Source of the DNA: an uncultured Eubacterium sp.
GTDB lineage: Bacteria > Bacillota > Clostridia > Lachnospirales > Lachnospiraceae
Length of the DNA stretch: 64,000 nt
Reading direction: 5' to 3'
Assembly (NCBI GenBank): GCA_910583555.1
Contig: CAJTXO010000017.1
Coordinates: forward strand, 23,993-87,992
Made by a program: the position numbers and the translations under genes. Under the pieces are notes generated by a model. That model did no database searches. It was not told the DNA's origin and saw only the letters and a program-made list of their open reading frames with translations. Of the stretch, positions 42,875 through 51,630 are shown one piece after another. Position 1 is the stretch's first letter. The number at the start of each line of letters is the position of its first letter.

Positions 42875-45655
42875 ATGATCCACAAAATATTAAAAAAAGG
42901 ACTGGCACTCGTTTTCACCCTGACGATGTGCGCTACACTGGCCGGCGGCCAGGAAACGGCGCAGGCATTTACTTCCGACAACGGAGACGGCACGTTCACC
43001 AACCCGGTCATCTTCTCCGACGTACCGGACGAAGACATCATCCGGGTGGACGACGCGTACTACATGATCAGCACGACGATGCATCTCTCTCCCGGCGCGC
43101 CGATCATGAAATCATACGACCTGGTAAACTGGGAGATCGTAAATTATGTGTATGACTATTTGGAAGAGGACGACGCGCGCTCGCTGAAAAACGGAAAAAG
43201 CGATTACGCCTACGGTTCCTGGGCCGCCAGCCTGCGCTATGACAAATACCAGAAGAGATACTATGTGACATTTTCCAGCCAGACGACGCCCAAATCGTAT
43301 TTCTTCACCACCGATGACATTGAACACGGCTCCTGGCACCGGAGCGAAACCGAAAAATGCTACGACTCTTCATTCCTTTTCGTAGATACGGGTTCGGAGT
43401 GCAAAAAATATATGATCATCCCGGTATCCAAACAGGGAACAAAAGCAGATGGTTCAAAATATTCCTACAACCAGACGGAGATGTGTGAACTTCTCGTCGA
43501 TCAACAGACATGGGACGTCTCACTTGGCCTCGAACGCACGCTGCTCATTGACAACAACAATTATGAAAATCCGCCGGCCGGACTGGCCGCGGAAGGCGTC
43601 CACGCCTATAAGATCGGGGAATACTACTATTTCTTCATGATCCAGGGCGCGTCAAATCCGGTCCGCCAACAGATCTGCTGGCGCTCAAAGACGCTGACGC
43701 ACGGCTCGTTTGAGGTGAAAAAAGTATTTACCGGCGGGATCGTGGATGAAGACGGAAAGACCGTAAACAGCAGCTGGGGAGTCGCTCAGGGAGGCATCGT
43801 GCAGACGCCGGAGGGCGACTGGTATTCCATCATGTTCCAGGACTACCATTCGGTCGGCCGCATCCCCGTACTCGTTCCGCTCGCATGGGGCGACGACGGA
43901 TGGCCGGTATTTGGCAACGAAGGAAAATCCGTATCACAGGTGCTCCCTATCCCTGTGCCCGGTCATGAGAAAAAGAGCATCGTCGAATCGGATGAATTCG
44001 ATAATAATCCGCTCAGAAACATCTACGACGAGGCAAAAAAGAATACGGAGATCACGGCCGGCATCCCGGCGGACGAACTGGAACAGCGCCTGGATTCCGT
44101 GGAAGAAAACGAATTTGGTTACAACGGCTCGAATCTAAAACTCGTCTGGCAGTGGAACCACAACCCGAACAATAACCTCTGGTCGCTGACCGAACGGGAA
44201 GGATTTCTGCGGTTGAAATCCGGCCTGATCAGCAAAAACATACGGACCGCCCGCAATACATTGACCCAGAGGACGTACGGCCCGACCAGCGGCGCTTCCA
44301 CCGCCATCGAAGTCAGCCATATGCGTGACGGCGACGTCGCCGGACTGGCCGCGTTCCAGAACCAGTACGGCTTTGTCGGCATCAAAATGGAGGACGGCGC
44401 GAAATATCTCGTCATGCACCGCGCGCAGAAAGAAGGCGACGCGGACGGCGCCGAACAGGAGCGGGTGGAATTGACGCAGGACCGCGTTTATCTGAAAGTA
44501 AACTGCGATTACCGCGAAAACAGGAACTCCAGCCAGACTTGGAGGATGAAAGACGAAGCGTATTTCTACTACAGCCTCGACGGCGAAAACTGGACGCAGC
44601 TCGGCGACACCTTGAAGATGTCCTATGACTGGCCCGACTTTATGGGATACCGCTTCGGATTGTTCTACTACTCCACGCTTACGCGCGGCGGCTATGTCGA
44701 TTTTGACTATTTCCACACCGATTCGGTGGACGGAAAAAAGGCGGAACTCGCGTCCTGTATCCAAGAGGCGGAATCGCTGCAGCGCCAGCCATTCCACACC
44801 GAGGACCAGTGGGCACGCCTGACCGGGTGTATCTCGCGGGCAAAAACCGCGATGAACGACCTCCCCGACGAGGAATCAGAACTTTCGCTGCCTGACATCG
44901 AACAAAATAACAGGGACGCCTATGTGGCGATCGAGCAATTGACGAAGGTGACGGCGGAGATCAAGGCGGCAGGGGAGACGGATCCAACGGATCCATCGAG
45001 TCCTGCAGATCCATCAAATCCGTCTGGTTCTGCAACCCCGTCAACTCCTGCCGATAAAGCGGTTCCGTCCGCCGGCCCCGGGGCCTCTTCTGCTCCGGGC
45101 ACACAAACGACGCCGGGAACGGTTGACGGCGGAGTAAAAAGCCGGCGTGTTGCGGTAAAGGCGGCCGGTTATCCTATTACCGGAAAAGGCATCGCTGTCG
45201 TGAAAGGATCCAAAGTCCGCCTCCAGGCCACAGTGCTGCCCGCAAACGCGGCACAGAAATCGGTGACGTACTCTTCGAACAAGAAGAAAGTCGCTTCCAT
45301 TTCTTCAAAGGGCATCCTGAGCGCCCGCCAACCCGGCAGCGCAAAAATCACCGTTACGGCAAAAGACAGCGGGGCAAAGACAGTGCTCAAGGTAAATGTG
45401 GTTAAAAAGAAAAAAGCCAACCGTGTCCTGAAAGCGGCTAAAAAATCCGCCGTCATCAAAATCGGCCAGTCTATACAATTTAAGATCAAAAAGATTACAA
45501 CAAAGACAACAACGCCTGTTATTTATAAATCAGCCAATAAACAGATCGCGGCGATCGATCCCTATGGAACCATTACGGGGAAGAAAAAGGGTAAAGTCAA
45601 GATACGGGCGATCTGCGGAAACAAGTCAGCTACGATGAATATTGAGGTTCAATAA
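42875..45655 (+). CDS. Secreted GH43 beta-xylosidase/arabinofuranosidase-like enzyme with Ig-like domains
   Basis: It has 926 residues. GGAGG lies seven bases before the ATG. Signal peptide 1-~32. The GH43 domain spans ~35-370 (NPVIFSDVPDEDIIRVDDAYYMISTTMH with the catalytic Asp, YGSWAASLRYDKYQKRYYVTFSS, EGVHAYKIGEYYYFFMIQGAS, WGVAQGGIVQTPEGDWYSIMFQD). A beta-xylosidase C-terminal ConA-like domain lies at ~410-620. A helical segment at ~625-700 and a Pro/Ser/Asp linker (~700-760) lead to two Big_2-type domains, Lys-rich at the end. It is cotranscribed with the preceding GH43 gene and ends at a hairpin terminator. Confidence 0.92.
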   Translation: MIHKILKKGLALVFTLTMCATLAGGQETAQAFTSDNGDGTFTNPVIFSDVPDEDIIRVDDAYYMISTTMHLSPGAPIMKSYDLVNWEIVNYVYDYLEEDDARSLKNGKSDYAYGSWAASLRYDKYQKRYYVTFSSQTTPKSYFFTTDDIEHGSWHRSETEKCYDSSFLFVDTGSECKKYMIIPVSKQGTKADGSKYSYNQTEMCELLVDQQTWDVSLGLERTLLIDNNNYENPPAGLAAEGVHAYKIGEYYYFFMIQGASNPVRQQICWRSKTLTHGSFEVKKVFTGGIVDEDGKTVNSSWGVAQGGIVQTPEGDWYSIMFQDYHSVGRIPVLVPLAWGDDGWPVFGNEGKSVSQVLPIPVPGHEKKSIVESDEFDNNPLRNIYDEAKKNTEITAGIPADELEQRLDSVEENEFGYNGSNLKLVWQWNHNPNNNLWSLTEREGFLRLKSGLISKNIRTARNTLTQRTYGPTSGASTAIEVSHMRDGDVAGLAAFQNQYGFVGIKMEDGAKYLVMHRAQKEGDADGAEQERVELTQDRVYLKVNCDYRENRNSSQTWRMKDEAYFYYSLDGENWTQLGDTLKMSYDWPDFMGYRFGLFYYSTLTRGGYVDFDYFHTDSVDGKKAELASCIQEAESLQRQPFHTEDQWARLTGCISRAKTAMNDLPDEESELSLPDIEQNNRDAYVAIEQLTKVTAEIKAAGETDPTDPSSPADPSNPSGSATPSTPADKAVPSAGPGASSAPGTQTTPGTVDGGVKSRRVAVKAAGYPITGKGIAVVKGSKVRLQATVLPANAAQKSVTYSSNKKKVASISSKGILSARQPGSAKITVTAKDSGAKTVLKVNVVKKKKANRVLKAAKKSAVIKIGQSIQFKIKKITTKTTTPVIYKSANKQIAAIDPYGTITGKKKGKVKIRAICGNKSATMNIEVQ

Positions 45656-45715
45656 GACACGCCTTTGCCATTGTAAAGCGGCGTCTGCCTTACTTATTCT
45701 CCTTTTAATTTATTT

Positions 45716-45750
45716 CGGGAGAGGCGCCAACCACGTCTCTCCCGCTTTTA
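45716..45750. terminator. Terminator between GH43 and Nudix genes
   Basis: CGGGAGAG (45716-45723) pairs with CTCTCCCG (45737-45744), followed by CTTTTAT. It separates convergent genes. Confidence 0.85.
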
Positions 45751-45761
45751 TGCCTTTCGTT

Positions 45762-46250
45762 TTATTTCCCAATGACTTCCTTTACCAGCTGCCACGCAAT
45801 ACTACCTTCCCGAAGAAGTGGCAGCGCCTCATCAAACGTTACCCATTCGGCAGAATCCACCTCTCCCGACAACGTAAAATCTTCTTTCTCTACAACTGCC
45901 CGAAAGCCAAGCATAAGCATTTCTTTCTTGTCATAAGGATAACTTTTTATGTATGTTACTTCTTTCACTGTCAGACCGATTTCTTCCGCAATCTCGCGGA
46001 CTACCGTGTCCTCCGCGGATTCCCCGATCTTCATGATCCCAGCAACACAGACATGGCTCGTCTCCGAAACATAGTTCTGCCGCAATAGCACAACCTCATC
46101 CTGCTCGTTTACAACAGCCGCAATAACACTTGTTGTAAACATATCCCACAAAGGTACATCACAGTTCTCACAAAAGGGGATGAACCCCTCATCTCCTATT
46201 TCCTTTTTTACCAATTGATTCCCACAATGTGGGCAGTATAGAAATTTCAT
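45762..46250 (-). CDS. Nudix hydrolase with N-terminal zinc ribbon
   Basis: It has 162 residues. The N-terminus has two Cys pairs (CPHCGNQL, CENCDVPL), a zinc ribbon as in NudC-like and related Nudix proteins. The Nudix box is complete: GIMKIGESAEDTVVREIAEEIGL (~83-105). GGAGG lies eight bases upstream of the ATG, and the start overlaps the UDG stop as ATGA. The substrate cannot be told; coupling to a uracil-DNA glycosylase hints at nucleotide or DNA sanitation. Confidence 0.9.
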   Translation of the reverse strand: MKFLYCPHCGNQLVKKEIGDEGFIPFCENCDVPLWDMFTTSVIAAVVNEQDEVVLLRQNYVSETSHVCVAGIMKIGESAEDTVVREIAEEIGLTVKEVTYIKSYPYDKKEMLMLGFRAVVEKEDFTLSGEVDSAEWVTFDEALPLLREGSIAWQLVKEVIGK

Positions 46251-46813
46251 GGCATTTTCCTCCGGGTATCCCGTTCTTTCACAAATTCAATAAAATCACT
46301 CTTCACGATCTCATACTTCGAAGGATCACGCAGGATCGCAGAAGGGTGGTATGTCGCAGTCAGCGCACAGTCATTCCGATATGTCCAGGTACCGTGCTGT
46401 CTGGTAATTTTAAAATCGGGAGAAATAATGCGCTGCGCGGCAACACGGCCAAGACAGACGATGACCTTTGGCTTCAACAGATATGTTTCGTATTTTAAAT
46501 ATGGGAAACACGCCTCTTTTTCCTCTTCTCTCGGATCACGGTTGCCAGGAGGATGGCATTTTAAAATGTTGGTGATGTATATTTCATCCCGATTCAGTCC
46601 ACTATCCTGTAAAAGACGATCTAATATTTCCCCTGATCTCCCGACAAAGGGAAACCCCTGCTGATCTTCCTGCCCTCCGGGCGCCTCGGCGATCAGCATT
46701 AGATCCGCCTGATGATCTCCGCGTCCGATGACCGGCCGATTTCTGGTCTGGCTCAGGGGACACCGGGTACAGGCAGCAACATGCTGTTCAATCTCATCCC
46801 ATGTAAGCTGCAT
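46247..46813 (-). CDS. Uracil-DNA glycosylase, family 4 (Fe-S type)
   Basis: About 188 residues from the ATG at 46811-46813 (MQLTWDE), with AAAGGAG six bases upstream. Family 4 features are CTRCPLSQTRNRPVIGRG (two cluster cysteines), the catalytic loop IAEAPGGQEDQQGFPFVGRSGEILDRLL, NILKCHPPGNRDP, the C of EACFPYL, and the leucine-loop motif ATYHPSAILRDP. It removes uracil from DNA. It lies directly upstream of, and overlaps, the Nudix gene. Confidence 0.95.
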   Translation of the reverse strand: MQLTWDEIEQHVAACTRCPLSQTRNRPVIGRGDHQADLMLIAEAPGGQEDQQGFPFVGRSGEILDRLLQDSGLNRDEIYITNILKCHPPGNRDPREEEKEACFPYLKYETYLLKPKVIVCLGRVAAQRIISPDFKITRQHGTWTYRNDCALTATYHPSAILRDPSKYEIVKSDFIEFVKERDTRRKMP

Positions 46814-46829
46814 AAGGACTCCTTTCTTA

Positions 46830-47129
46830 TTATTTTTCAATCAAATCTTCCATCGTACATCCCAGAACCTTTGCCAGACAATACAAAATCTCTCCACTTG
46901 CCTTATTAATATCTCTGTTCCGCTGTTCCAAAACGATTTCAATGCCGCTCTTACCCGCGACATAAGCGGGTTCACCGCTTGCCATCCGCTTACTTACCGA
47001 ACTTACAAGAAACAATTTTACAAATTCGCTTCCGGAAATACCGCAGGTATTGACTGCATGATCAAAAGCATCACCTAATTTTGTCTGCGCCCCATTCAGG
47101 TACATTTCTGGGTATGCGTGGATCATCAT
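46830..47129 (-). CDS. Putative antitoxin, apparently chimeric (unknown N-terminal family + Xre-like tail)
   Basis: It has 99 residues. The ATG at 47127-47129 has GGAGG eight bases upstream, so it is translated even though it overlaps the upstream gene by 59 bp. Residues 1-~65 (HAYPEMYLNGAQTKLGDAFDHAV, EFVKLFLVSSVSKRMASGEPAYVAGKSGIE) resemble a family of clostridial proteins found beside DUF3990 genes. Residues ~66-99 (QRNRDINKASGEILYCLAK, then VLGCTMEDLIEK) read like the last helices of an Xre-type HTH antitoxin without its DNA-recognition helices. A deletion that fused two neighbouring antitoxin-type genes would explain this. The assignment is from memory of family patterns. Confidence 0.6.
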   Translation of the reverse strand: MMIHAYPEMYLNGAQTKLGDAFDHAVNTCGISGSEFVKLFLVSSVSKRMASGEPAYVAGKSGIEIVLEQRNRDINKASGEILYCLAKVLGCTMEDLIEK

Positions 47130-47481
47130 TTTGAATGCCTCCTCTCATAAGATCCTGAATATACAGGCCGTCACTCTCCTCCTCAAGCATTGCCAAATAC
47201 AGCCTATTTGCGTCATCATCCCTATTTTTACAAAGAACATGATATTTGTCTTTCTCAACAGCTTCAGCTCCTTCAAACAAGATATTCAGGTATTCCGTAT
47301 TCAGCGTATATTTGTTAGAAAACCCATCCCGCAAATGAGAAACTGCCCATTCTTTTGCCAGTTCCTCATTTGCTGTACAGTAAAAGCCGTGGCCAAAATC
47401 ATTATTCTTCTTTCCTCCGCCAAAAATCGGCTGTTCCACAATCTTTTCAGAACCATGATATATTATGATACGTTTATCCAT
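47071..47481 (-). CDS. DUF3990-like protein, putative ADP-ribosyltransferase-fold toxin
   Basis: It has 136 residues. The N-terminal half has IIIYHGSEKIVEQPIFGGGK and NDFGHGFYCTANEELAKEWA, the pattern of DUF3990 proteins, which resemble ADP-ribosyltransferases (H-G, then F-x-x-G-F-Y-x-T). It is short for the family and ends with a tail (GGIQNDDPRIPRNVPEWGADKIR region) translated from inside the next gene, as if its own stop was lost. It has a GGGGG..GGAA type RBS. Its own promoter (TAGACA-17-TATGCT) lies at 47512-47540. Likely a toxin of a toxin-antitoxin or abortive-infection pair; activity not shown. Confidence 0.65.
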   Translation of the reverse strand: MDKRIIIYHGSEKIVEQPIFGGGKKNNDFGHGFYCTANEELAKEWAVSHLRDGFSNKYTLNTEYLNILFEGAEAVEKDKYHVLCKNRDDDANRLYLAMLEEESDGLYIQDLMRGGIQNDDPRIPRNVPEWGADKIR

Positions 47482-47511
47482 TTCCAGCCCCCATTCACTT
47501 AATTACCTTAA

Positions 47512-47540
47512 AGCATAACACAGCACAGTATATTTGTCTA
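47512..47540 (-). promoter_or_regulatory. Candidate promoter of the DUF3990 pair
   Basis: TAGACA (47535-47540), 17-bp spacer, TATGCT (47512-47517), about 30 bp before the ATG. The rest of the ~296-bp gap to the next GH43 start shows no further clear element except a possible TATAAT near 47603 on the plus strand. Confidence 0.45.
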
Positions 47541-47777
47541 GTTTGCCGCAAAAAATAAGTAATTTTTTCCAAAACCCTCTTACCTCTTTTTCACTTTTAT
47601 TGTATAATGTAATTATTCGTGATAGATCATTTCATGCCTTACTTGTATACCGGATTCGATGAAATAAAAAAAGAAAGGAGGGTTCTGTCTTGCACTATAC
47701 TACCTATCGTTCCGGTTGCATTTAAGAAACATAACATAAAAAACAAAGGGTTTACAAATTTAGGAAAGGATTATATC

Positions 47778-49853
47778 ATGACCAGAAAAATCAAATCAAG
47801 TTTACTGACAACAGGTATGCTCATAGTCTTTGGACTTATGCTCTCATTGACAAATTTCGGAACGTCATCCGCCGCTGAACTGACGAGCGGTTCCGTGCGG
47901 AGTTCCGCGAATCACAATCCGATCATGGATCACAAATTCGGTGCTGATCCGTTTGCGGTAACGTACAACGGCAGGGTGTATGTCTACATGACGAACGACA
48001 GCCAGTGCTACGATCAGACACCGGCGGATGCGAACGGCAAACCGTCATCTGCCAATAAGTACAGCACGATCTCCACGATCACGGTCGTTTCCTCGAGCGA
48101 CCTCGTCAACTGGGTAGACCACGGAGAAATCGACGTATCGAAGATCACTTCATGGGCGAAAAATGCCTGGGCGCCGTCCGCCTGTTGGAAACGCATCAAC
48201 GGCAAAGACAAGTTCTTCCTCTACTTTGCCGACAACGCAAATGGTATTGGCGTGTTACAGGCCGATTCCCCGATCGGGCCGTTTACGGAGCCAGCAACGG
48301 GAAGCCGTCTGATCACCAGAGGTTCCCAGGCCGCACAGGGCGTTGAATGGCTGTTTGACCCGGCCGTACTCGTCGATGATGACGGCAAAGGGTATCTGTA
48401 TTACGGCGGAGGCATACCGGGCGACACGAACGCTTCCCAGCAGCAGAAAAATTATCCCGGAACGGCGAGGGTCGTCCGTCTGGCAGACAACATGGTACAA
48501 CTCGCCGGAAATGCCACGGCGATCAACGCGCCGGGAATTTTTGAAGACTCTGGCATCCATAAGAAAAACGGGAAATATTACTACACCTACTGCTCCAACT
48601 TTTCCAACAATCTTTCCTTCACCGGCAACGGAAATATCTGTGTGATGGAGAGCAGCAATCCAATGGGGCCGTTTACGTACACCGGGATCGTATATGAAAA
48701 TCCCTATGTATATTTCGGGATCGGCGGAAATAACCATCATGCCTTTTTCGAATTTAACGGAAAAACATATTTGACGTACCACGCGCAAACGGTTACCAAG
48801 GCACTCAATTTCCCGGCAAATAATCAGGGATACCGCTCGACACATATCGACCAGGTTTCCTACGACGCAAACGGCCATATCAAGCCGGTCAAAGGAACCT
48901 ATCAGGGTGTGCCGCAGACGAAAAACCTCGATCCTTACGCGCGCAACGAAGCGGAGACGATTGGCTGGAGCAGCGGTTTGAAAACGAGTTTCACATGGGA
49001 ACCAGGCTCCATCATTACATCATCAAATATGAAAGTGTCACACATCCACAACGGGGACTGGCTGGCCGTGTCAAAAGCGGATCTGAAAACAGGCTTAAAG
49101 TCCATTATGTTCCACGCCTCCCCGGTAAGCGGCGGCGGAACCGTAGAAGTGCGGCTGGACAGCCGTTACGGAACAAAACTGGGCGAAGTTTCCATTACTG
49201 GAAATCCGTCTACCTGGAAAGACTACTCCGCCTCTCTGAACAGCGCAACCGGCGTGCACGATCTCTATTTCATATTCAAAGGTTCCTCCACGGGCGAATT
49301 GTTCTATCTGGATCATTGGAAGATGTCCAGAGACACGACTTCTACCGTGCCGGATCCACCTGTGCCTGCCGCTGGTGAACTCGTAAAGAACGGCAGCATA
49401 GAAGACGGGTTGACCGGATGGGACAGCTTATACGGGGCCAAACTGAGCTTAGGCTATGTAACCGTTCATTCCGGAAAACTTTCGCTGAAAGCATCGGGCA
49501 GGACAATGACTGCTGCGGGCGCCGTTCAGGACATGACAGGCCGTTTTGAGAAGGGAACGACCTATGATGTCAGTGCCGCCCTGCGGTTTAACTCATCGGA
49601 AAATCCGAAAGCAACTGGCAAAACGCAATTCTTTATCAGCATTATCTACGGAGATGGAAAAATAGAAAACATGGCGACCGTGACGACGGATGCCGACAAA
49701 TGGGCCGTCATGAATGGGACCTATACCGTTCCGGCAAATGCCGATCTGAGCCGCGTCCGGGTATTCGTGGAAACGGCTTACCGCTCGACCCCGGGCGACC
49801 AGGATCTCGTCACGTTCTTTGTCGATGACGTTTCCATCAAAAAAGCGCCGTAA
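47778..49853 (+). CDS. Secreted GH43 arabinoxylan arabinofuranohydrolase-like enzyme with CBM6 and CBM4/9-like domains
   Basis: About 691 residues. The start is the ATG at 47778 (MTRKIKSS) with AGGAAAGG upstream, followed by a signal peptide; the ORF begins far upstream without a site. GH43 domain ~45-375: HKFGADPFAVTYNGRVYVYMTND, NAWAPSACW, EWLFDPAVLVDDDGKGYLYYGG, FEDSGIHKKNGKYYYTYCS, GNNHHAFFEFNGKTYLTYHAQ. A CBM6-type domain (~385-515: YARNEAETIGWSSGLKT, HNGDWLAVSKADLKTG, GVHDLYFIFKG) and a CBM4/9-like domain (~530-690: ELVKNGSIEDGLTGWDS) follow. The GH43-CBM6 order matches XynD-type enzymes that release arabinose from arabinoxylan. It is transcribed alone, with a terminator. Confidence 0.93.
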   Translation: MTRKIKSSLLTTGMLIVFGLMLSLTNFGTSSAAELTSGSVRSSANHNPIMDHKFGADPFAVTYNGRVYVYMTNDSQCYDQTPADANGKPSSANKYSTISTITVVSSSDLVNWVDHGEIDVSKITSWAKNAWAPSACWKRINGKDKFFLYFADNANGIGVLQADSPIGPFTEPATGSRLITRGSQAAQGVEWLFDPAVLVDDDGKGYLYYGGGIPGDTNASQQQKNYPGTARVVRLADNMVQLAGNATAINAPGIFEDSGIHKKNGKYYYTYCSNFSNNLSFTGNGNICVMESSNPMGPFTYTGIVYENPYVYFGIGGNNHHAFFEFNGKTYLTYHAQTVTKALNFPANNQGYRSTHIDQVSYDANGHIKPVKGTYQGVPQTKNLDPYARNEAETIGWSSGLKTSFTWEPGSIITSSNMKVSHIHNGDWLAVSKADLKTGLKSIMFHASPVSGGGTVEVRLDSRYGTKLGEVSITGNPSTWKDYSASLNSATGVHDLYFIFKGSSTGELFYLDHWKMSRDTTSTVPDPPVPAAGELVKNGSIEDGLTGWDSLYGAKLSLGYVTVHSGKLSLKASGRTMTAAGAVQDMTGRFEKGTTYDVSAALRFNSSENPKATGKTQFFISIIYGDGKIENMATVTTDADKWAVMNGTYTVPANADLSRVRVFVETAYRSTPGDQDLVTFFVDDVSIKKAP

Positions 49854-49897
49854 CCGGACTGCAAAACAAATAGCGGGATCGGAATTACAGAACATAA

Positions 49898-49955
49898 ACA
49901 ACAAAGCCTGCGCATCCGCCGATGTTTCCATCTGCGGATTGCGCAGGCTTTGTTA
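49898..49955 (+). terminator. Long hairpin terminator after the third GH43 gene
   Basis: ACAAAGCCTGCGCATCCGC (from 49901) pairs with GCGGATTGCGCAGGCTTTGT (49934-49953), with T-rich flank. It separates convergent genes. Confidence 0.9.
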
Positions 49956-50018
49956 TTCACTGCTCCCCTTTCGCCAAACAGCACGTTCCCGCCCGCGGCT
50001 CTGTTCCCGATCATCCAT

Positions 50019-51131
50019 TTAATCTTTTTGCTGGATGTCGACAATGACAAATTCCGACTTACACCCCGTCTTGAACCGGATCGCCCAGTCCGAGATGCCG
50101 GATGTCACGATAAAATTCGTGTTCCCCTTTTTTTCCAATCCATACGTCTTATCATTTTCCCCGGTCCACTCTCCCACGTAATTAACCGGAAACAACTGTC
50201 CTCCGTGCGTATGGCCGGACAGCACGAGGTCAACGCCGGCTTCTTCCTGCGCCTCGTAATCATGGGGCTGATGGTCAAGGACGATCGTGTATTTTTGCGG
50301 ATCCAGACCGGATACCAGTTCCTTCATCGACGCCCTGTCCCCCGCGCGCTCCTCGGAGCGGTCCTGGCGGCCGATCAGGTAAACCTGTTCGCCGAGTAAG
50401 ACCGTTTCATCCTGGAGCACAGTCACATTATTTTTCTCCAGTTCCGCGATCAGGTCGTCACCGCTGTAACCGCGGTATTCTGAGCCGTAATATCCTTTGT
50501 CGTGGTTTCCAAACGCGTAATAAACGCCGTACGTCGTCTTCAATGTACCGAGTGCCTGGCACGCCGCAATCATATCTTCCTTCGACGTATCATCGTCCAC
50601 ATAATCCCCGGTCACGACAACGACATCCGGGTGTTCCGCCTGCATGGCCTGTACGTGGGCGGCAAACTCCTCCCCGCTAAAGGTCGTACCGACATGGGAA
50701 TCGGCAAATTGGATGAGACGCAGGCTGCCCACGTTTTTATCCGTCGCCAGTGTGTATCCGGTATGCCATACGTGATGCGCCATAACCCATCCACATGCCA
50801 GATAAACGACCGTGACCGCCATCGCCGCGATACCGGCATAATATCTGGAAAACTCCGCGTTCCGCTTCTTTTCCACCAGTCTGCTCATTCCATCGCACAG
50901 GAGCCAGAACACCATTAAATGCATCATCGTTACCATCGCATTGATCGCTCCTAGCGCCAGCCCTACGGCCAGAAGGATCAGTACGACCGGGACAAGTCCC
51001 AGCAGAAAACGGATCCCCTTTCTCTCTTTCGCTTTTTTTCGTATCACATTAAATCTGGCAAACCGGCTCGCCAGGTACACGATACTAAGTACGGTGCCCA
51101 AAACGATCCCGCCAAAAATCAACGTCCACAT
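50019..51131 (-). CDS. Membrane-anchored metallophosphoesterase (YkuE/YaeI type)
   Basis: It has 370 residues with about four N-terminal membrane helices (~1-125), then a calcineurin-like phosphoesterase domain. Metal-binding motifs are complete: FADSHVG (an Asp-x-His-like first motif), GDYVDDD, GNHDKG, DHQPHDY and GHTHGGQ. Relatives include lipid-A or UDP-sugar pyrophosphatases and cell-wall phosphoesterases; the substrate is not predictable. The GAGGGGG RBS is before the ATG. It is upstream of a terminator and shares no operon with the GH43 genes. Confidence 0.9.
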   Translation of the reverse strand: MWTLIFGGIVLGTVLSIVYLASRFARFNVIRKKAKERKGIRFLLGLVPVVLILLAVGLALGAINAMVTMMHLMVFWLLCDGMSRLVEKKRNAEFSRYYAGIAAMAVTVVYLACGWVMAHHVWHTGYTLATDKNVGSLRLIQFADSHVGTTFSGEEFAAHVQAMQAEHPDVVVVTGDYVDDDTSKEDMIAACQALGTLKTTYGVYYAFGNHDKGYYGSEYRGYSGDDLIAELEKNNVTVLQDETVLLGEQVYLIGRQDRSEERAGDRASMKELVSGLDPQKYTIVLDHQPHDYEAQEEAGVDLVLSGHTHGGQLFPVNYVGEWTGENDKTYGLEKKGNTNFIVTSGISDWAIRFKTGCKSEFVIVDIQQKD

Positions 51132-51179
51132 CTTATGTTCCCCCTCGTAATGTCCGCAGCCTGTCTGGCAAGTCCGCCG

Positions 51180-51554
51180 TTATCCCAGATGATCCATTTG
51201 CAGGCCGTGCGGCTTCTTTTTCCCGTCATCGTCAACCGCGACAAATACCGCGCTTCCCGTAAAATGGAGCGCATCTGTCAGAAAATCCCGTCCCTCGATC
51301 TGTATTTCTACGCTTGTAGTTCCTATTTCCCCCACCGCATACTGCAATTCCAATATCATCCCGGCAATCACCGGCTTTTTTACCCGTATTTCCCGGATCG
51401 CCGCGAGCACGACATGCTCCGTCTCTCCCAAAACTGCCGTAACCCCGATCATCGCCGCCTCTGTCAGCCATTCTGAAATATATCCGGCGTAGAGCGTCTG
51501 ATGGTGGTTCATAAACTCCGGCCGCACAAACCGTCTCGTCGCAATCTGCATCAT
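51180..51554 (-). CDS. Hotdog-fold acyl-CoA thioesterase-like protein
   Basis: It has 124 residues, a single 4HBT-type hotdog domain. The active-site segment FMNHHQTLYAGYISEWLTEAAMI (~14-36) has the Asn/His and Glu positions of YciA/PaaI-like thioesterases, and the central strands (VLAAIREIRVKKPVIAGMILELQYAVGEIGTTSVEIQIE) fit. The substrate is unknown. It is followed by the metallophosphoesterase 48 bp downstream on the same strand. Confidence 0.75.
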   Translation of the reverse strand: MMQIATRRFVRPEFMNHHQTLYAGYISEWLTEAAMIGVTAVLGETEHVVLAAIREIRVKKPVIAGMILELQYAVGEIGTTSVEIQIEGRDFLTDALHFTGSAVFVAVDDDGKKKPHGLQMDHLG

Positions 51555-51630
51555 AATACTGTGATTTCCTTTCTTTTCCTGCTTTCCCGCACAATATAGT
51601 ACAACAAATATGAAGGTAATCTTCGTTGTA

